Shown: positions 1 through 10,844, numbered from the stretch's first letter. The stretch is DNA of 64,000 nucleotides from Prionace glauca (GCA_037974335.1 CM075760.1:63432515-63496514); one strand, 5' to 3'. The notes: a model not told the origin generated them from the letters alone. Numbers and translations are program-made.

Positions 1-175
1 CAAGGTCCCTCTGCACCGTTGCCTGCTGCAGTTTTTCACCACATAAGTGATAATCCTTCCTACCATTATTCCTACCAAAGTGGACCACCTCGCACTTGCC
101 AACATTAAATTCCATTTGCCATTTCCTGGCCCATTTGCCCAGCCTATCTAGATCCTTCTGTTAAAAGAGCCTTCT
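1..175 (-). repeat. Dispersed LINE-like repeat fragment
   Basis: The text reads like the minus strand of a degraded shark non-LTR repeat, with phrases such as ccatttgcc and gatccttctg. Similar text recurs at 19.86-20.14 kb. Positions 176-420 hold nothing I recognise. Confidence 0.4.
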
Positions 176-420
176 GTTCCATGTCTAGGAGCTCTGGACT
201 ATGGAAGAGAGCAGCTGGGACATATTTCTGACACACCTCAGGATTAACCCAGTTTGCTGTCAGAGAGATGAGAAAGACCAAAGTGTTGTTTGTCCCTCTC
301 AGTGTGACCCTATGGCAGGAACAGACTGAACTTCTGTTCCTACTGTATGATCCTCCCCCATATTGCCCTTTCTGAGCTCCAGCCAGTCAATGTTAAACAC
401 TCAGCTGGGAAAGACAAACA

Positions 421-600
421 TCTCCAATAATGTATTCAAACAAATCTGTTTTATTTCACATTTATTTAGAATATTCAACTTCAGTCCAGTTACAGAGATT
501 ATTAACATCATTAGAAACAAATTTCAAATATCAGAATGAACATAGTTCAGTGCTGAATGTGATTCACAGAAGGAATAACAGCAAATTCCGGCCCCTGTAG
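421..600 (-). other. 3' UTR remnant of the first zinc-finger pseudogene
   Basis: Two minus-strand AATAAA signals lie at 450-455 and 461-466. The text resembles the 3' UTR of the zinc-finger gene at 15691-16728, which has an AATAAA at 15570-15575. This supports duplication of whole gene units, not only of finger exons. Confidence 0.5.
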
Positions 601-1300
601 TCACTTAGGAACACTCTGCTGTGTTAGAAAGTAAGATAACTGAGTGAATCTCTCCTCACACATGGAGCAGGTGAATAGTCTTTGAATGTATCTGTGTTTC
701 AGCAGATACATTTTGCATTTAAATCTCTGCTCACAGTCAGAACTTTGAAAAGATTCCTTATCAGTGCGAACAAGTTGATGTGTATTGAGGTGCGATAACT
801 GACTGAATCTCTTCCCAAACTGGAGCAGGTGAATGGCCTCACCCAGAGTGAGTGCACTCGTGAACATTCAGTTCACATGACCAGCTGAACCCAGTTTCAC
901 AGTGAGAGACTCTGGATGGTTTGCTGTCAGTGTGAACCTGCTGATAGCACATCAGATCCACAGACATTTTAAAACATTTTTCACAATCCAGACATTTAAA
1001 ATATATTCCATCAGTGTGAACTCACTGACGAATTAACAAAATGAATGAATCAGTGAATTGCTTTCAATACATGGAGCAGGTGAATGATCTCTTCCTGGTG
1101 TGAACTGTCTGCAGTTGCTGCAGGATGGACAATTGCCTGAATCTCTTACTACACTGAGAGCAGATGAGTGGAGTGGAACCAGTGTGAATGCACTGGTGAA
1201 CCATCAATGAAGTGCATTTTTAAAGCTGCTGTCACAGTTGCAGAATTTAAATCCTCTCTCTGCAGTATGAACCCACTGGTGTGTGTGAGACTGGATGGAG
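601..1300 (-). pseudogene. Decayed C2H2 zinc-finger gene
   Basis: Minus-strand text repeats the finger pattern about every 84 bases up to about 1290, but frames are broken. The longest open piece (601-867) contains damaged fingers such as CSMCEERFTQLSYFLTQQ, in which linker and histidine positions are lost. The spacing and the flanking 3' UTR match the intact minus-strand paralogues at 1886-3316 and 15691-16728. It is probably an old tandem copy of that gene unit. A partly expressed remnant cannot be excluded, but no long DNA-binding array remains. Confidence 0.7.
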
Positions 1301-1550
1301 AAAAGTGGGAGTTCAGGGCTCAGACAAGAAGGATGTTGAGAGACAGTTTGGCCCATTAGGCTAATGGAATGGAGCAAAGCAGCAGAGACAGCTGATGGGA
1401 TTATCTCAATCTTAGTGACAAAGCATTTCCATGAGCTGCTCACACTTGTTGTTGGAGGTGAGGATGGAGAAAACAGGGGAGAGGGAGAGCCCTTCAAAAG
1501 GAAATGACTTGTATTAGAGATATTAAAAATATTCACAATGTTTAAGACAA

Positions 1551-1807
1551 ACCTAGAATACCTAAGTGCAGAAGGAGGCCATTTGGCTCATTGAGCATAC
1601 ACTGACAATATTCCCACCCAGTAACTCCATGTATTTACTCTGCCAATCCCTCTGACAATGAGGAGTCACCTAGCATGGCCAATGAACCTAACCCACATAT
1701 CTTTGGACTGTGGGAGGAAACACATGCGGTCATTCCAGGGCCGGAATTGAACTTGGATCCCTAGCGCTGTGATGCAGCAGTGCTAACAACTGTTACCGTA
1801 CCACCCT
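1551..1807 (-). mobile_element. tRNA-derived shark SINE (HE1-like), antisense
   Basis: Read on the minus strand it has the tRNA-like head (gttagcactgctgcatcac), the core (gtttcctcccacagtccaaagat) and the tail (ggcctccttctgcact). It sits in the 3' flank of the zinc-finger gene at 1886-3316 and splits a segment (about 1420-1550) that is continuous in the paralogue at 15440-15560. Confidence 0.85.
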
Positions 1808-1885
1808 GAGATGGAATATACATCAGCAGAAACAGAGCCCAATGAACATGGTTCCTTTCTGGATGTAATTGATGGCAAAATCCAC

Positions 1886-3316
1886 TCACTTGTGAACTCG
1901 CTGGTGAGTTAGCAGATTGGATGAATGAGCAAATCCCTTCCCACACACAGAGCAGGTGTACGGCTTCTCCCCAGTGTGAACTCGCTTGTGTATCAGCAAG
2001 TTGAATGAATGAGAAAATTCCTTTCCACATTCTGAGCAGGTGAACGGCCTCTCCCCAGTGTGAATGCGCTGGTGTACAGTGAGATGACATAATTCTCTGA
2101 ACGCAGTCCCACAATCAGAGCATCTGAACGGTCTCTCTCCAGTGTGAACGCGTCGATGGGACACCAGATTGCAGGAAATCTTAAAGCCCTTCCCGCAGTC
2201 TGGACATTTAAAAGGTCTCTCCTCAGTGTGAATTCGTTGATGGCATACGAGTTCCCCTGAACGTTTAAAGCTTTTTCCACATTCTGCGCATTTAAAAGGT
2301 CTCTCCTCAGTGTGAGTGCGCTGATGTGATGTGAGGGCAGATGATGTCTTGAACCCAATCCCACAGTGAGAGCACCTAAATGGGCTCTCATCAGTGTGGA
2401 CACGTTGATGGCACAGCAGCTTCGCAGAACTTTTATAGCACTTCCCACATTCTGGGCATTTAAATGGTCTCTCAGTAGTGTGAACTTGCTGGTGTCTTAG
2501 CAAATTGGTGGACTGACTGAATCCCTTCCCACATTTGGAGCAGATGTAAGGTTTCTCATGAGTGTGAATTCGCTGGTGTCTCTGCAGACTAGATGAGTGA
2601 GTGAATCCCTTCCCACATTGAGAGCAGGAGAATGGCTTCTCCCCAGTGTGAGTGCGCCAGTGTACAGACAGGTCACTCGATTGCCTGAATGCAGTGCCAC
2701 ACTGAGAGCATCTGAAAGGTCTCTCATCAGTGTGAGTGCGCTGGTGTTTAGTTAGGGCATTGGATGACTTGAACCCACTCCCACAGTCAGAGCACCTGAA
2801 AGGCCTCTCGTCAGTGTGAATATGTTGATGGGACATGAGTTCCCCTGCACTTTTAAAGCACTTCCCACAGTCCGGGCATTTAAAAGGTCTGTCCTCAGTA
2901 TGAACTCGCTGGTGTGCCAGCAGGTTAGGCGGCCTTGAGAATCTCTTCCCACATTCGGAGCAGATGAATGGCTTCTCCCCGGTCTGAACTCGCTGGCGTT
3001 TCATCCCACACTCAGAGGAGCTCAATAGCCTCTTCCCATTGTGGACTTCCTGGTGTCTTAGCAAGTTGGTTAACTGAGTGAATCCGTTCCCACAGTCAGA
3101 GCAGATGAATGGTTTCTCCCCAGTGTGACTGCGGCAATGCATTTCCAGGTGAGATGGGGATTGGAATCTCTTCCCACAGTCCTCACATTTCCACGGTTTC
3201 TTCTTGGTGTGACTGCAATTGTGTGTTGATAGGTAAGATAATTGGCTGAAGCCTCTTCCACACACAGAACACGTGTACGGTTTCTCCCCAGTGTGAACGG
3301 TTCTTTTTCTTGCCAT
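1886..3316 (-). CDS. C2H2 zinc-finger protein, 16 intact fingers
   Basis: This is a single-exon reading frame of 476 codons, likely a nuclear DNA-binding transcription factor. I choose the ATG at 3316 ([16 protein letters not shown]) because the paralogue at 15691-16728 starts at the same place relative to finger 1; the frame is open 14 codons further upstream. There are 17 finger units with TGEKP-type linkers. Sixteen keep C-x2-C and H-x3-H. The fourth (SSSECGMK) has lost its first cysteine and most of its core, leaving a gap in the array. No KRAB, SCAN or BTB domain is visible in this exon. It lies downstream of a splice acceptor at 3417/3418 and of the promoter-like region at 4540-4890. 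The DNA target is unknown. Family assignment is secure; a specific orthologue is not. Confidence 0.9.
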   Translation of the reverse strand: MARKRTVHTGEKPYTCSVCGRGFSQLSYLSTHNCSHTKKKPWKCEDCGKRFQSPSHLEMHCRSHTGEKPFICSDCGNGFTQLTNLLRHQEVHNGKRLLSSSECGMKRQRVQTGEKPFICSECGKRFSRPPNLLAHQRVHTEDRPFKCPDCGKCFKSAGELMSHQHIHTDERPFRCSDCGSGFKSSNALTKHQRTHTDERPFRCSQCGTAFRQSSDLSVHWRTHTGEKPFSCSQCGKGFTHSSSLQRHQRIHTHEKPYICSKCGKGFSQSTNLLRHQQVHTTERPFKCPECGKCYKSSAKLLCHQRVHTDESPFRCSHCGIGFKTSSALTSHQRTHTEERPFKCAECGKSFKRSGELVCHQRIHTEERPFKCPDCGKGFKISCNLVSHRRVHTGERPFRCSDCGTAFRELCHLTVHQRIHTGERPFTCSECGKEFSHSFNLLIHKRVHTGEKPYTCSVCGKGFAHSSNLLTHQRVHK

Positions 3317-3417
3317 GTTAAAAATCTGCTGATATTTACACTGTGATAAGTTATGCAACTGTCAGATCCAGATGTGATGTTTGGTTTGAATCTCCTGACT
3401 GCAACCCTCTCGAAATC
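3317..3417 (-). other. 5' UTR part of the zinc-finger coding exon, with splice acceptor
   Basis: On the minus strand a pyrimidine-rich tract ends in ...ccaatttcacag, then exon sequence runs 101 nt to the ATG at 3316. The same acceptor and leader are recognisable at 16837 and 13378, so this exon boundary is shared by the tandem paralogues. Confidence 0.7.
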
Positions 3418-3782
3418 CTGTGAAATTGGTTTGAAACAGAAAAAAGGGAGTGAGAGAGAGAACCCACAAAACAGGTTGTGAAATTGAGCTGAATAAATCT
3501 GGTAATTTGTGGGGCCGACAGGAGGAAAACATGACCATGAAAGCTGCCAGATTGTTGTAAAAAATTCAACTGATTCACAAATTTCCTTCAGGGAAAGGGG
3601 TGAGACGGAGAAGATGGAAGAGGCAGGAGTCATATCGACAATCAACCAAGACTTTAAAATCTCCCATACGCTCAACCTCGATCACTTGGTGAGATCAGGT
3701 ATTAGGAGTCTGTGAACATCATCACTGGTATTCACACACTGTCCTGACTAAAGGTTGACCAGGATGTTTTCTGATTTCGAGG

Positions 3783-4233
3783 ACATCAGCTATGAGGAGT
3801 GGTTGAACAAACTAGGATTGTTTTCACTGTAAAGACAGAGGCAGAGGGGAGATCTGATAGAGGTGAAAAAATTCAGAAAAGCATAGACAAGGTGGATATT
3901 CAGATGCTTTTTCCCAGGGTGGAAGTGTCAATTACAAGGGGGTACAGGTTCAAGGTGAGGGGGGGGGGGGAGTTTAAGGGAGAAATGCAGGGGAAGTTTT
4001 TCACAAAGAGAGTGGTGGATGCCTGGAACATGCTGCCAGAGGAGGTGGTGGAAGGAGGGACATTAGCAACATTTAACAGGCATCTGAATGGGTCCATGAA
4101 TGGGGAGGGAGTAGACGGATATGGATGAAGTGAGGGCAGAAGGTACTTTTTAGATAATTTTGGGCACCATGATCGGCACAGGTTTGGAGAACCGAAGGGT
4201 CTTTTCCTGTGCTGTATTTTCTTTGTTCTTTAA
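3783..4233 (+). mobile_element. CR1-clade LINE, 3' end fragment
   Basis: It encodes the C-terminal reverse-transcriptase tail typical of CR1 (SYEEW.NKLG, TRGYRFKVRGG, FFTKRVVDAWNMLPEEVVE) with frame damage at the 5' side. It ends in the tail tcctgtgctgtattttctttgttcttt, which is also found at the 3' ends of the SINEs near 19.5 and 49.2 kb. Confidence 0.8.
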
Positions 4234-4374
4234 CTCTTATGGCATCCAGTATTGGATGAACGGAAATTTCCTTTGTGAACTATCCAGATCCTAATGAATC
4301 TGAAGATTCTATCAATGTTGAAGTGATGCTTGGCTTAAAATTCTCATTGACAAATCCTCCCCCTCCAACTCCCT

Positions 4375-4480
4375 CGGTCCACCCGAACAGGCACTGGAGT
4401 GGGGCGACTTGGGGGTTTTCACAGTAACTTCAATGCGGTGTCAATGTAAGCATACTTGTGACACCAATAAATAAACCCTA
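4375..4480 (+). mobile_element. SINE 3' end
   Basis: The tail pattern ttttcacagtaacttcaatg...tgtaagcatacttgtgacac...aataaataaa recurs at 19560-19652 (plus) and at the left end of the antisense SINE at 11645-11905. Only the 3' part is recognisable here. Confidence 0.6.
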
Positions 4481-4539
4481 ACTCCCTGTAAAAGGAGTTT
4501 TAAAATCCATCACTGTCATTCCAGGATAGACATTGACAA

Positions 4540-4885
4540 TCTCTCTCCTCCTGCTGGCAGGGAGCACCGCGCAGGCGCACTGCTGCACCTTGCCTGGTGA
4601 GGCTGGCGGTCCTTCTTCCGGGTTTGTCTCTGCGGGAAGCAGAGCGGCTCAGGACAAACTCGGGACTGGCCTGGAACCTTCTTATTCGAGGTTTGCTGAC
4701 TTCACTGGTTGTTTATGAAGCCTTTCCATCTTCCCTTTGCGGCAGTCTCTCTCTCGGACCCGCCGCTTCCTGACCCGCCGCAAGGACAAGAAACAAGGAA
4801 CTCCCGACTGCCAGCACTCCCACTGCGCAAGCTCAGAACATGGCCTGTACTACGCCTGCGCGGAATCCTCTGCTGCCTGAATAGG
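4540..4885 (-). promoter_or_regulatory. CpG-rich promoter-like region
   Basis: It contains NRF1-like text (gcgcaggcgcact, cgcctgcgcgg), an ETS-like cttccggg, and GC-rich stretches with many CpGs, unlike its flanks. It lies about 1.2 kb upstream of the splice acceptor of the zinc-finger gene at 1886-3316, so it probably drives that minus-strand gene. Direction is inferred from context only. Confidence 0.5.
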
Positions 4886-5063
4886 GATGAGGTGGAGATG
4901 CCGGCGTTGGACTGGGGTAAACACAGCAAGAAGTCTCACAACACCAGGTTAAAATCCAACAGGTTTATTTGGAATCACCAGCTTTCGGAGTGCTGCTGGT
5001 TCGTTAGGTGAGCGACTCACCTGATGAAGGAGCAGTGCACCAAAAACTCGTAATTCCAAATAA
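4886..5063 (+). mobile_element. Palindromic (fold-back) repeat, 3' truncated copy
   Basis: It begins ggtggagatgccggcgttgg and continues with acacagcaagaagtctcacaac, like the copy at 7206-7408. Part of the second arm is present (agcagtgcacc... ttccaaataaac) and the element then stops. Confidence 0.6.
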
Positions 5064-5180
5064 ACATTTTCCCCTGGTTTCTGTGGGTATGATTCATCTT
5101 TCATTCCCTCACCCTGCAATATAAATATCTCCCACTTTCTATGCCTTTTAGCTTTGACAAAAGGTAATCTGAACTAAAAA

Positions 5181-5514
5181 TGGCACAGTGGCATGGTGGT
5201 TAGCACTGTTACCTCACAGCGCCAGGGACCTGGGTTCGATTTCTGGCTTAGGTCACTGTCTGCGTGGAGTTTGCATGTTCTCTCCATGTCTGCATGGGTT
5301 TCCTCCGGATGCTCCAGTTTTCTCCCACAATCCAAAAGATGTGTGGATTAGCTGCATTGGCCATGTTAAATTCCTCCTTGTGTCCTGTGATGCATAGGTT
5401 AGAGGGATTAGGGGGTAAATATGTGGGGTTGTGGGGATAGCGTCTGGGCGAGATTGTGTTGGTGCAGACTCGATGGGCCTAATGGCCTCTCTCTGTACTG
5501 TATAGATTCTATGA
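5181..5514 (+). mobile_element. tRNA-derived shark SINE, near full length
   Basis: The A-box-like head (tggcatggtggttagcac), B-box-like ggttcgatttc, the central core and a CR1-type end (tagattctatga) are present in order. The last octamer matches the tail style of CR1 LINEs, which suggests mobilisation by CR1 machinery. Confidence 0.9.
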
Positions 5515-5708
5515 TATGTCAGCTCTTTTCTCTCTTTACAGATGCTGCCAGACCTGCTGAGGTTTTCCAACATTTTCTCTTTTGGTTTCAGATTCACAAA
5601 TAGCTTATAATCATTCTTTTGCTTTTATCGGGTACAGACTGGGACTGAAAGGTCATCTATGAAATTAGGAAACAGATCAAGGGGAGAATGAACATAAGAA
5701 CATGTCAG

Positions 5709-5885
5709 AATGTGCGTAGACTGTATGGAATTTGCACACTATCAGCATGGGTTTCCTCCCAGAGTCCAAAGATGTGTAGGTTAGGTTTATTGGCCTTAGT
5801 AAATTGCCCCTTAGTGTCAGGGGGACGAGCATACGCCAAAGATGTTCATGTTCGGTGAATTACCATGCTAAATTGTCCTTTAATC
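5709..5885 (+). mobile_element. SINE fragment
   Basis: The central core (gcatgggtttcctcccagagtccaaagatgtg) and the attgccccttagtgtc segment are present without the tRNA-like head. Positions 5886-6540 contain a short TG-rich run near 6150 and nothing else I can identify. Confidence 0.7.
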
Positions 5886-6681
5886 TTTTGTGGTTGCCTC
5901 TATACCAATTATTGTTCAGTATAGATTTAAGGTTCATGGAAAGAGGTGGAATCGGATGGTTAAAATTGCTTATCACCTTTGGAATATCATTTTTTCCTGG
6001 AATTTCTTCACATTTTTAGTTCTTGCAGTCATTAATACTTTAGCCAACATAAGGCTGCTGTTGGCCACAGAAAGGACAGGAAGTGTCCCTTGTGTGTGCA
6101 TATGTGGGAGCTGGTGTATACAAGTGTTGTGTATCGTGAAATATATCTGTGTGTGTGTGTCTGTTAGTGTGTTTGTGCGGAGAGGATGTCTGTGTGTAAC
6201 AGAGGGTGAGAGTGTTTGTAGATCTGTGTTTAGGTGTCTGTATGTGCTGATTCTCATAAACTTAGCACAAACTGTTTCCACCAAGCAGACAATGTGGTTC
6301 CTAAGAATCCCATTGAGTGACTTGAGTGATACAATTAGCAGATCCATCATCCAGGGTGAAACCACAAGCTGTGCTGTGTGAAATCCGACATTACACAGGC
6401 CTCACTTCTCCCAGAATAACCTTAAGTGACTGCTGCTTTTCAGATCCCTTTTTTTTTGCTCATCTGTTTAAAGTCACAAACAGAAAGGTCCAGTTTTTCT
6501 CCTGGAGTTTGACACAAAGCAGCTTTCACAATGATGCAGAGTTTCAGCCAATGAGGGAGATCTGGTTTCAGCTCCGCCCCTCACTCACTCCGATTGGTTG
6601 GTGGACCAACCGCTCCGCTCGGTCCTCCAGCCCCGCCCCCGATTCACACTGGTTGGAGGAACAGCCCCGCCCCCTCTTCCT

Positions 6682-6706
6682 ATTGGGCCGCAGTTGCTGT
6701 CAATCA
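6682..6706 (-). promoter_or_regulatory. NF-Y box plus PBX-PREP decamer, copy 1
   Basis: ATTGG at 6682-6686 is followed after exactly 10 bp by CTGTCAATCA at 6697-6706, the reverse complement of TGATTGACAG, the PBX-PREP/MEIS decamer. Binding is inferred. Confidence 0.65.
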
Positions 6707-7056
6707 CTGCCGGGCATTTTAATGTGGAGCATGCGCAGTGCCGCTGGAAGCTCAGGAGTGAGGCGGTGAAAATTCTCATCGCATCAGAAACCGAGGGTGG
6801 GTAATGAAGGAGGGATGGAGCCGGCGGGTGAGCTGGAGGCTTCAATAACACGCCGTTTCGGCGTCGAGCCCCGAATACAAAGCTCCGGTGCGGGTTGTGA
6901 ACCTGGGAAATCAGCTCGGGTTTTTCCCGGAGACAGGCCCTGATTCCCCACCGCCATCTTTATCGGGAAACTGTGTGGCAAGGCGCATGCGTACTGAAGA
7001 GGGCCCCGCCTATCAGTCAGTCTGGTTGGAGAACAAGAACTCTGCAGTCTCTTCCT

Positions 7057-7081
7057 ATTGGTCCGGATCTGCTGTCAATCA
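7057..7081 (-). promoter_or_regulatory. NF-Y box plus PBX-PREP decamer, copy 2
   Basis: ATTGG at 7057-7061 and CTGTCAATCA at 7072-7081 have the same 10-bp gap as copy 1, and the surrounding text (cctattgg.cc) is shared. Confidence 0.65.
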
Positions 7082-7193
7082 CCCTGGGGCATTGTGAGGT
7101 GAGCGGAGGGGATTCATCATCACCCGCTGGAGGCCCCAACACCCTCAATAAGAACCATTGGGTTTTATTGTCAGTCTGCAGACAGGAGCTGGA

Positions 7194-7420
7194 GAACTGA
7201 ACCCATGATGTGGGTAATCCGGCGTTGGACTGGCGTAAACACAGTAAAAAGTCTGACAACACCAGGTTTTAGTCCAACCGATTTATTTGATAATATACTC
7301 GCAAGCTTTCGGGTTAGCCCCTTCACCTGACGAAGGGGCTAACCCGAAAGCTTGTGAGAATATTATCAAATAAATAGGTTGGACTAAAACCTGGTGTTGT
7401 CAGACTTTGAACTGAACCCA
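7194..7420 (+). mobile_element. Palindromic element with 12-bp target-site duplication
   Basis: Perfect direct repeats GAACTGAACCCA at 7194-7205 and 7409-7420 flank a 203-bp insertion. Inside, arms 7251-7324 and 7332-7405 (74 bp each, 7-nt loop) form a near-perfect inverted repeat. There is no coding capacity and no clear Pol III box. A shorter relative with a 14-bp duplication lies at 61607-61714. Confidence 0.8.
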
Positions 7421-7429
7421 GACAGAGGA

Positions 7430-7634
7430 GAGGGAGGGAGGAAACTGGGAGTGGAGGAAAGAAATGGTGAGATGGGTTAGAATTCAGTCCAGGGACCAGG
7501 GAGAGTGAGAGGGATGTGGATTTACAGATTTGGGGGAACAAGAGAGGAAAAAATGTCCCAGAGAAACTAGAATTCTCTGTTCAGAATTTCTATCCTGGAC
7601 TGACGGTGATTACTTTTGTAAGTTCATTTTACAG
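7430..7634 (+). other. Zinc-finger 5' non-coding exon/intron segment, unit 1
   Basis: The text from gggaggaaactgggag through tttgggggaacaagagagg to the acceptor ttcattttacag (ending 7634) is repeated at 9500-9713. It marks the start of a tandemly duplicated unit of about 2 kb. Confidence 0.6.
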
Positions 7635-7857
7635 GATATTAGAAAGGATGAGTGCAGATGGGTTAGGGCTAACCCTAACCAAACTTAATGTCAAACTTCA
7701 CCTGACAGTCAGTTGGTTCATCATGACCTCAATATCATCAGCTTAGAGGCTTAAAGAGAATTGTTCCTTTGTTCTGACTGAGGGAAAATATTTTAAACAT
7801 CAGTGTTACTGGAAAAGCACCAAGAGACCCATGCACACCTGAGTGAGAGTGTTCCAG

Positions 7858-8908
7858 TGAACTGACTGTGGAAAGAACTTTAACCAGTTACACAGCCTGA
7901 TAAAACATCACACCATTCACAGTGTGGACAAGCCTTCAACTAATCATCCAACCTGGACAGACACAAGGACACTGGCACTATGGAGAAACTGTGGAAATGT
8001 GAGGACTGTGAGAAGGAATTCAGTTATAGAACCCGGCTAGATGCAGTCACACTGGGGCCATTGACTTGGAGAAACTGTGGAAATGTGAGGACTGTGGGAA
8101 AGGATTCAATTACTCATCCTTGTTGGACAACCACTGACACATTCACACTAGGGAGCAGCCATTTACCTGTTCTGTATGTGGGAAAGGATTTACTTAGCTA
8201 ACCGGCCTCACGTTACACCAGTGCATTCACACCGAGGAGAGGCTGTTCAGCTGCACTCACTGTTGAAAAAGTTTCAGGTCTTCATCAGACCTCAGTCAAC
8301 ATCATCACGGTCACAATGGGGAGAGGCCATTCACCTGCTCCATGTGTGGGAAGGGATTCACAAAGTCCTCCAACCTGGTGACACACCAGAGAATTCACTC
8401 TGAGGAGAAGCCGTTTAACTGCACTTCCTATGGAAAGAGGTTCAGATATTCACACAGCCTCGAAGAACACCAGTGAATTCACATGGGGGAGAAGTCTTTC
8501 AACTGTTCAGTCTGTGGACAGGGATTCACTCAGTCATCCAGTCTGGTGAGTCTTTAGAGAGTTCACACTGGGGAGAGTCTATTCAGCTGCACCTCCTGTG
8601 GGATGAGTTTCATGCAATCATATGCCCTCATTGAACACCAGCGAGTTCACACCGGGAAGAGATCATTCACCTGCTCTGTGTGTGGGAAGGGATTCACTGT
8701 GTCATCCAACCTCAAGGCTCACCAGCAAATTCAGTCTGAGGAGAAACCATTCAGCTGCTCTGACTGTGGAAAGAGTTTCAGGTCTTCATCTGCTCTCTTT
8801 ATACACCAGCGAGCTCACACTGGGGAGAGATCACTCACTTGCTCTGTGTGTGGGAAAGGATTCATTCGGTCTTGCAGCCGAGTGACACATGAGCAAATCC
8901 ACATGTGA
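7858..8908 (+). pseudogene. Decayed C2H2 zinc-finger gene, tandem unit 1
   Basis: An ATG at 7980 ([20 protein letters not shown]) matches the start of the intact neighbour at 10044, but the frame breaks after finger 1 and shifts repeatedly; about ten finger units can be followed to 8908. The last stretch (8603-8908) is open and encodes four recognisable fingers ending THEQIHM. Upstream of the ATG, 7870-7935 encodes a further decayed finger (TDCGKNFNQLHSLIKHHTIH). The 3' flank 8915-9180 is homologous to 10810-11060. It is a broken tandem copy of the gene at 10044-10844. Confidence 0.8.
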
Positions 8909-9499
8909 CTGAGAGGTTGGATTCTGCTTTCCTGCTAATGTTCATTACATCCAGGATTGATAGTTGGACAATTTTAAGTTTGTTTCTGTTGATATTGACA
9001 ACCCTATAACTGGCTGAAGTTTAATATTCTGTAGATATTACTGACCTTCAAAGCGACAATGTCCCTTTTTAAAGGCACCATCTGATTTTTCAGCTGAATT
9101 CAAGAACTCTCAACAGAAATTTGTTGTGATAAGACTGAAATTTTTACTTCAATTCTAAATTGATCTTAGGTGCAAAATCTACAATTCATTGTCTCCTGAG
9201 AATATGGGTTTTCATCAAGTGGAGGTGACTTTGACAGCTTGGGTACATTCACAGGATAAAGGATGATCACTCCAACAGCTCAGCCACAAGAGCCAAACTG
9301 AAAACAACAACCCATAACCAGACCTGAGAACCACTTAATATGTGGCACTTGAAGCAGAACCTGCCTCTCATAGATTGGTCTCTGCAGCCAACAGTCACAG
9401 TGAACCAGAGAGTGGGTGGGTCTTCAGCGTCCCAGTGACCAGGAGAGAAAACAATCTTCTTGATTTTGCACAGAGAAGCAAGAGAGCTGAAGGCAGGCA

Positions 9500-9713
9500 G
9501 ACTGGAGGGAGGAAGGGAGGAAACAGGGAGTGGAGGGCAGAGATGGTGGGATGGGTTTGGATTTCAGCCTAGGGAGGATGGGGAGTGTTTGGGATGGGGT
9601 TTTACAAATTTGGGGGAACAAGAGAGGAAAGAATGTTCCAGAGAAATTAGAAATGTTTGAGATGAATTTCTATCCTGGACTGACAGTGATTAATTTTATG
9701 GGTTTTTTTACAG
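9500..9713 (+). other. Zinc-finger 5' non-coding segment with splice acceptor, unit 2
   Basis: It is homologous to 7430-7634 and ends in the acceptor ggtttttttacag at 9713. The region 8910-9500 is mainly the 3' flank of unit 1 and otherwise featureless. Confidence 0.6.
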
Positions 9714-10043
9714 ATCTTACAAGGGAAAGATTTATAGATGCAAAACTCAAAACAACATTTTGGTATGAGTCACTCAACTATTCATCAATCTTTCATTGTG
9801 GAAGGAGATATGTTTATCTGTGGAAAAGATCTTACACATCAGTGCAACTGGAGAAACACCAAGACACACATCCACACACCTGAGTGAGAGTGTTCCAATA
9901 AACTGACTGTGGAAAGAACTTTAACCAGTAACACAGCCTGAAAAAACATCACACCATTCACAGAGGGGAGAAAACTCGTGTTCTGTATGTGGACGAGGTT
10001 TCAACTGCTCTCTAGGCTGGGGAGACAGGAGGAGACCCAGACC

Positions 10044-10844
10044 ATGGAGAAACGTTGGAAATTTGGGGACTGTGGTAAAGGATTCAAGTCTTTATTCCGG
10101 CTGGAAATCCATCGACGCAGTCACACCGGGGAGAAGCCATTCGTCTGTTCTGTGTGTGGGAAGAAATTTACCAAGACAACCTACCTGATGTTACACCAGA
10201 GAATTCACACTGAGGAGAGGCCCTTCAGCTGCACTTACTGTGGGAAGAGATTCAACAGCACATCCAGCCTCGCTACACACCAGCGAATTCACACTGGGGT
10301 GAAGCCATTCACCTGCTGTGTGTGCAGTGAGAGATTCACTCGGTCATCCGGCCTTTGGACACATCAGCGAATTCACACTGAGGAGAAACCATTCAGCTGC
10401 ACCTCCTGTGGAAAGAGTTTCAGACAGTCATCGACCCTGACTGCACACCAACGCACTCACACCGGGGAGAGACCATTCACCTGCTCCGTGTGTGGGAAGA
10501 AATTCTCTCAGTCATTCGATCTGGTGAGACACCAGCGACTTCACACCGGGGAGAGACCATTCACCTGCTCGGTGTGTGGGAAGGGATTCGCTCGGTTATT
10601 CACCCTCCAGTCCCACCACCGCATTCACACTCAGGAGAATCCATTCAGCTGCAGTACCTGTGGAAAGAGTTTCAAGCAGTCATCCAACCTTCTGACTCAC
10701 CAACGTACTCACTCTGGGGAGAGGCCTTCCACCTGCCCCTTGTGTAGAAAGACATTCACAAGGTCCTCCAGCCTGCTGAGACACCAGCAAATTCATAAGA
10801 GACTGCAAGGATTGGATTCTGCTTTTAATCACAGCCAGGATTGA
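10044..10844 (+). CDS. C2H2 zinc-finger protein, 9 fingers
   Basis: The start is the ATG at 10044 (MEKRWKF), the conserved start of this subfamily (compare 7980 and 26155), giving 266 codons. The frame is open further upstream to 9978, but that extension is a decayed finger region (HHTIHRGEKT follows a stop near 9935). Nine C2H2 units are joined by TGERP-type linkers. Finger 1 has Phe in place of its first Cys (WKFGDCGKGF) and probably cannot hold zinc; fingers 2-9 look intact. It is likely a nuclear DNA-binding protein of unknown target, without a visible effector domain. An AATAAA lies at 11161-11166, about 320 nt downstream. It sits in the second of two tandem units behind the 6.5-7.1 kb promoter region. 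Confidence 0.88.
   Translation: MEKRWKFGDCGKGFKSLFRLEIHRRSHTGEKPFVCSVCGKKFTKTTYLMLHQRIHTEERPFSCTYCGKRFNSTSSLATHQRIHTGVKPFTCCVCSERFTRSSGLWTHQRIHTEEKPFSCTSCGKSFRQSSTLTAHQRTHTGERPFTCSVCGKKFSQSFDLVRHQRLHTGERPFTCSVCGKGFARLFTLQSHHRIHTQENPFSCSTCGKSFKQSSNLLTHQRTHSGERPSTCPLCRKTFTRSSSLLRHQQIHKRLQGLDSAFNHSQD

Larger units (their letters stand above)
6540..7110 (+). promoter_or_regulatory. CpG-rich zinc-finger promoter region with repeated modules
   Basis: Several CCAAT boxes, Sp1-type ccccgcccc boxes, NRF1-like gcatgcgcagtgc (near 6729) and ggcgcatgcgtact (near 6978), and a YY1-like ccgccatcttt (6951) are packed in about 570 bp. Two copies of a CCAAT/decamer module lie at 6682-6706 and 7057-7081. It precedes the plus-strand zinc-finger units at 7.4-9.2 and 9.4-11.1 kb. 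Confidence 0.7.

Noticed and set aside
7660-7680. Telomere-like ttagggctaaccctaacc
   Set aside because: It has only two to three units and is too short to call an interstitial telomere.
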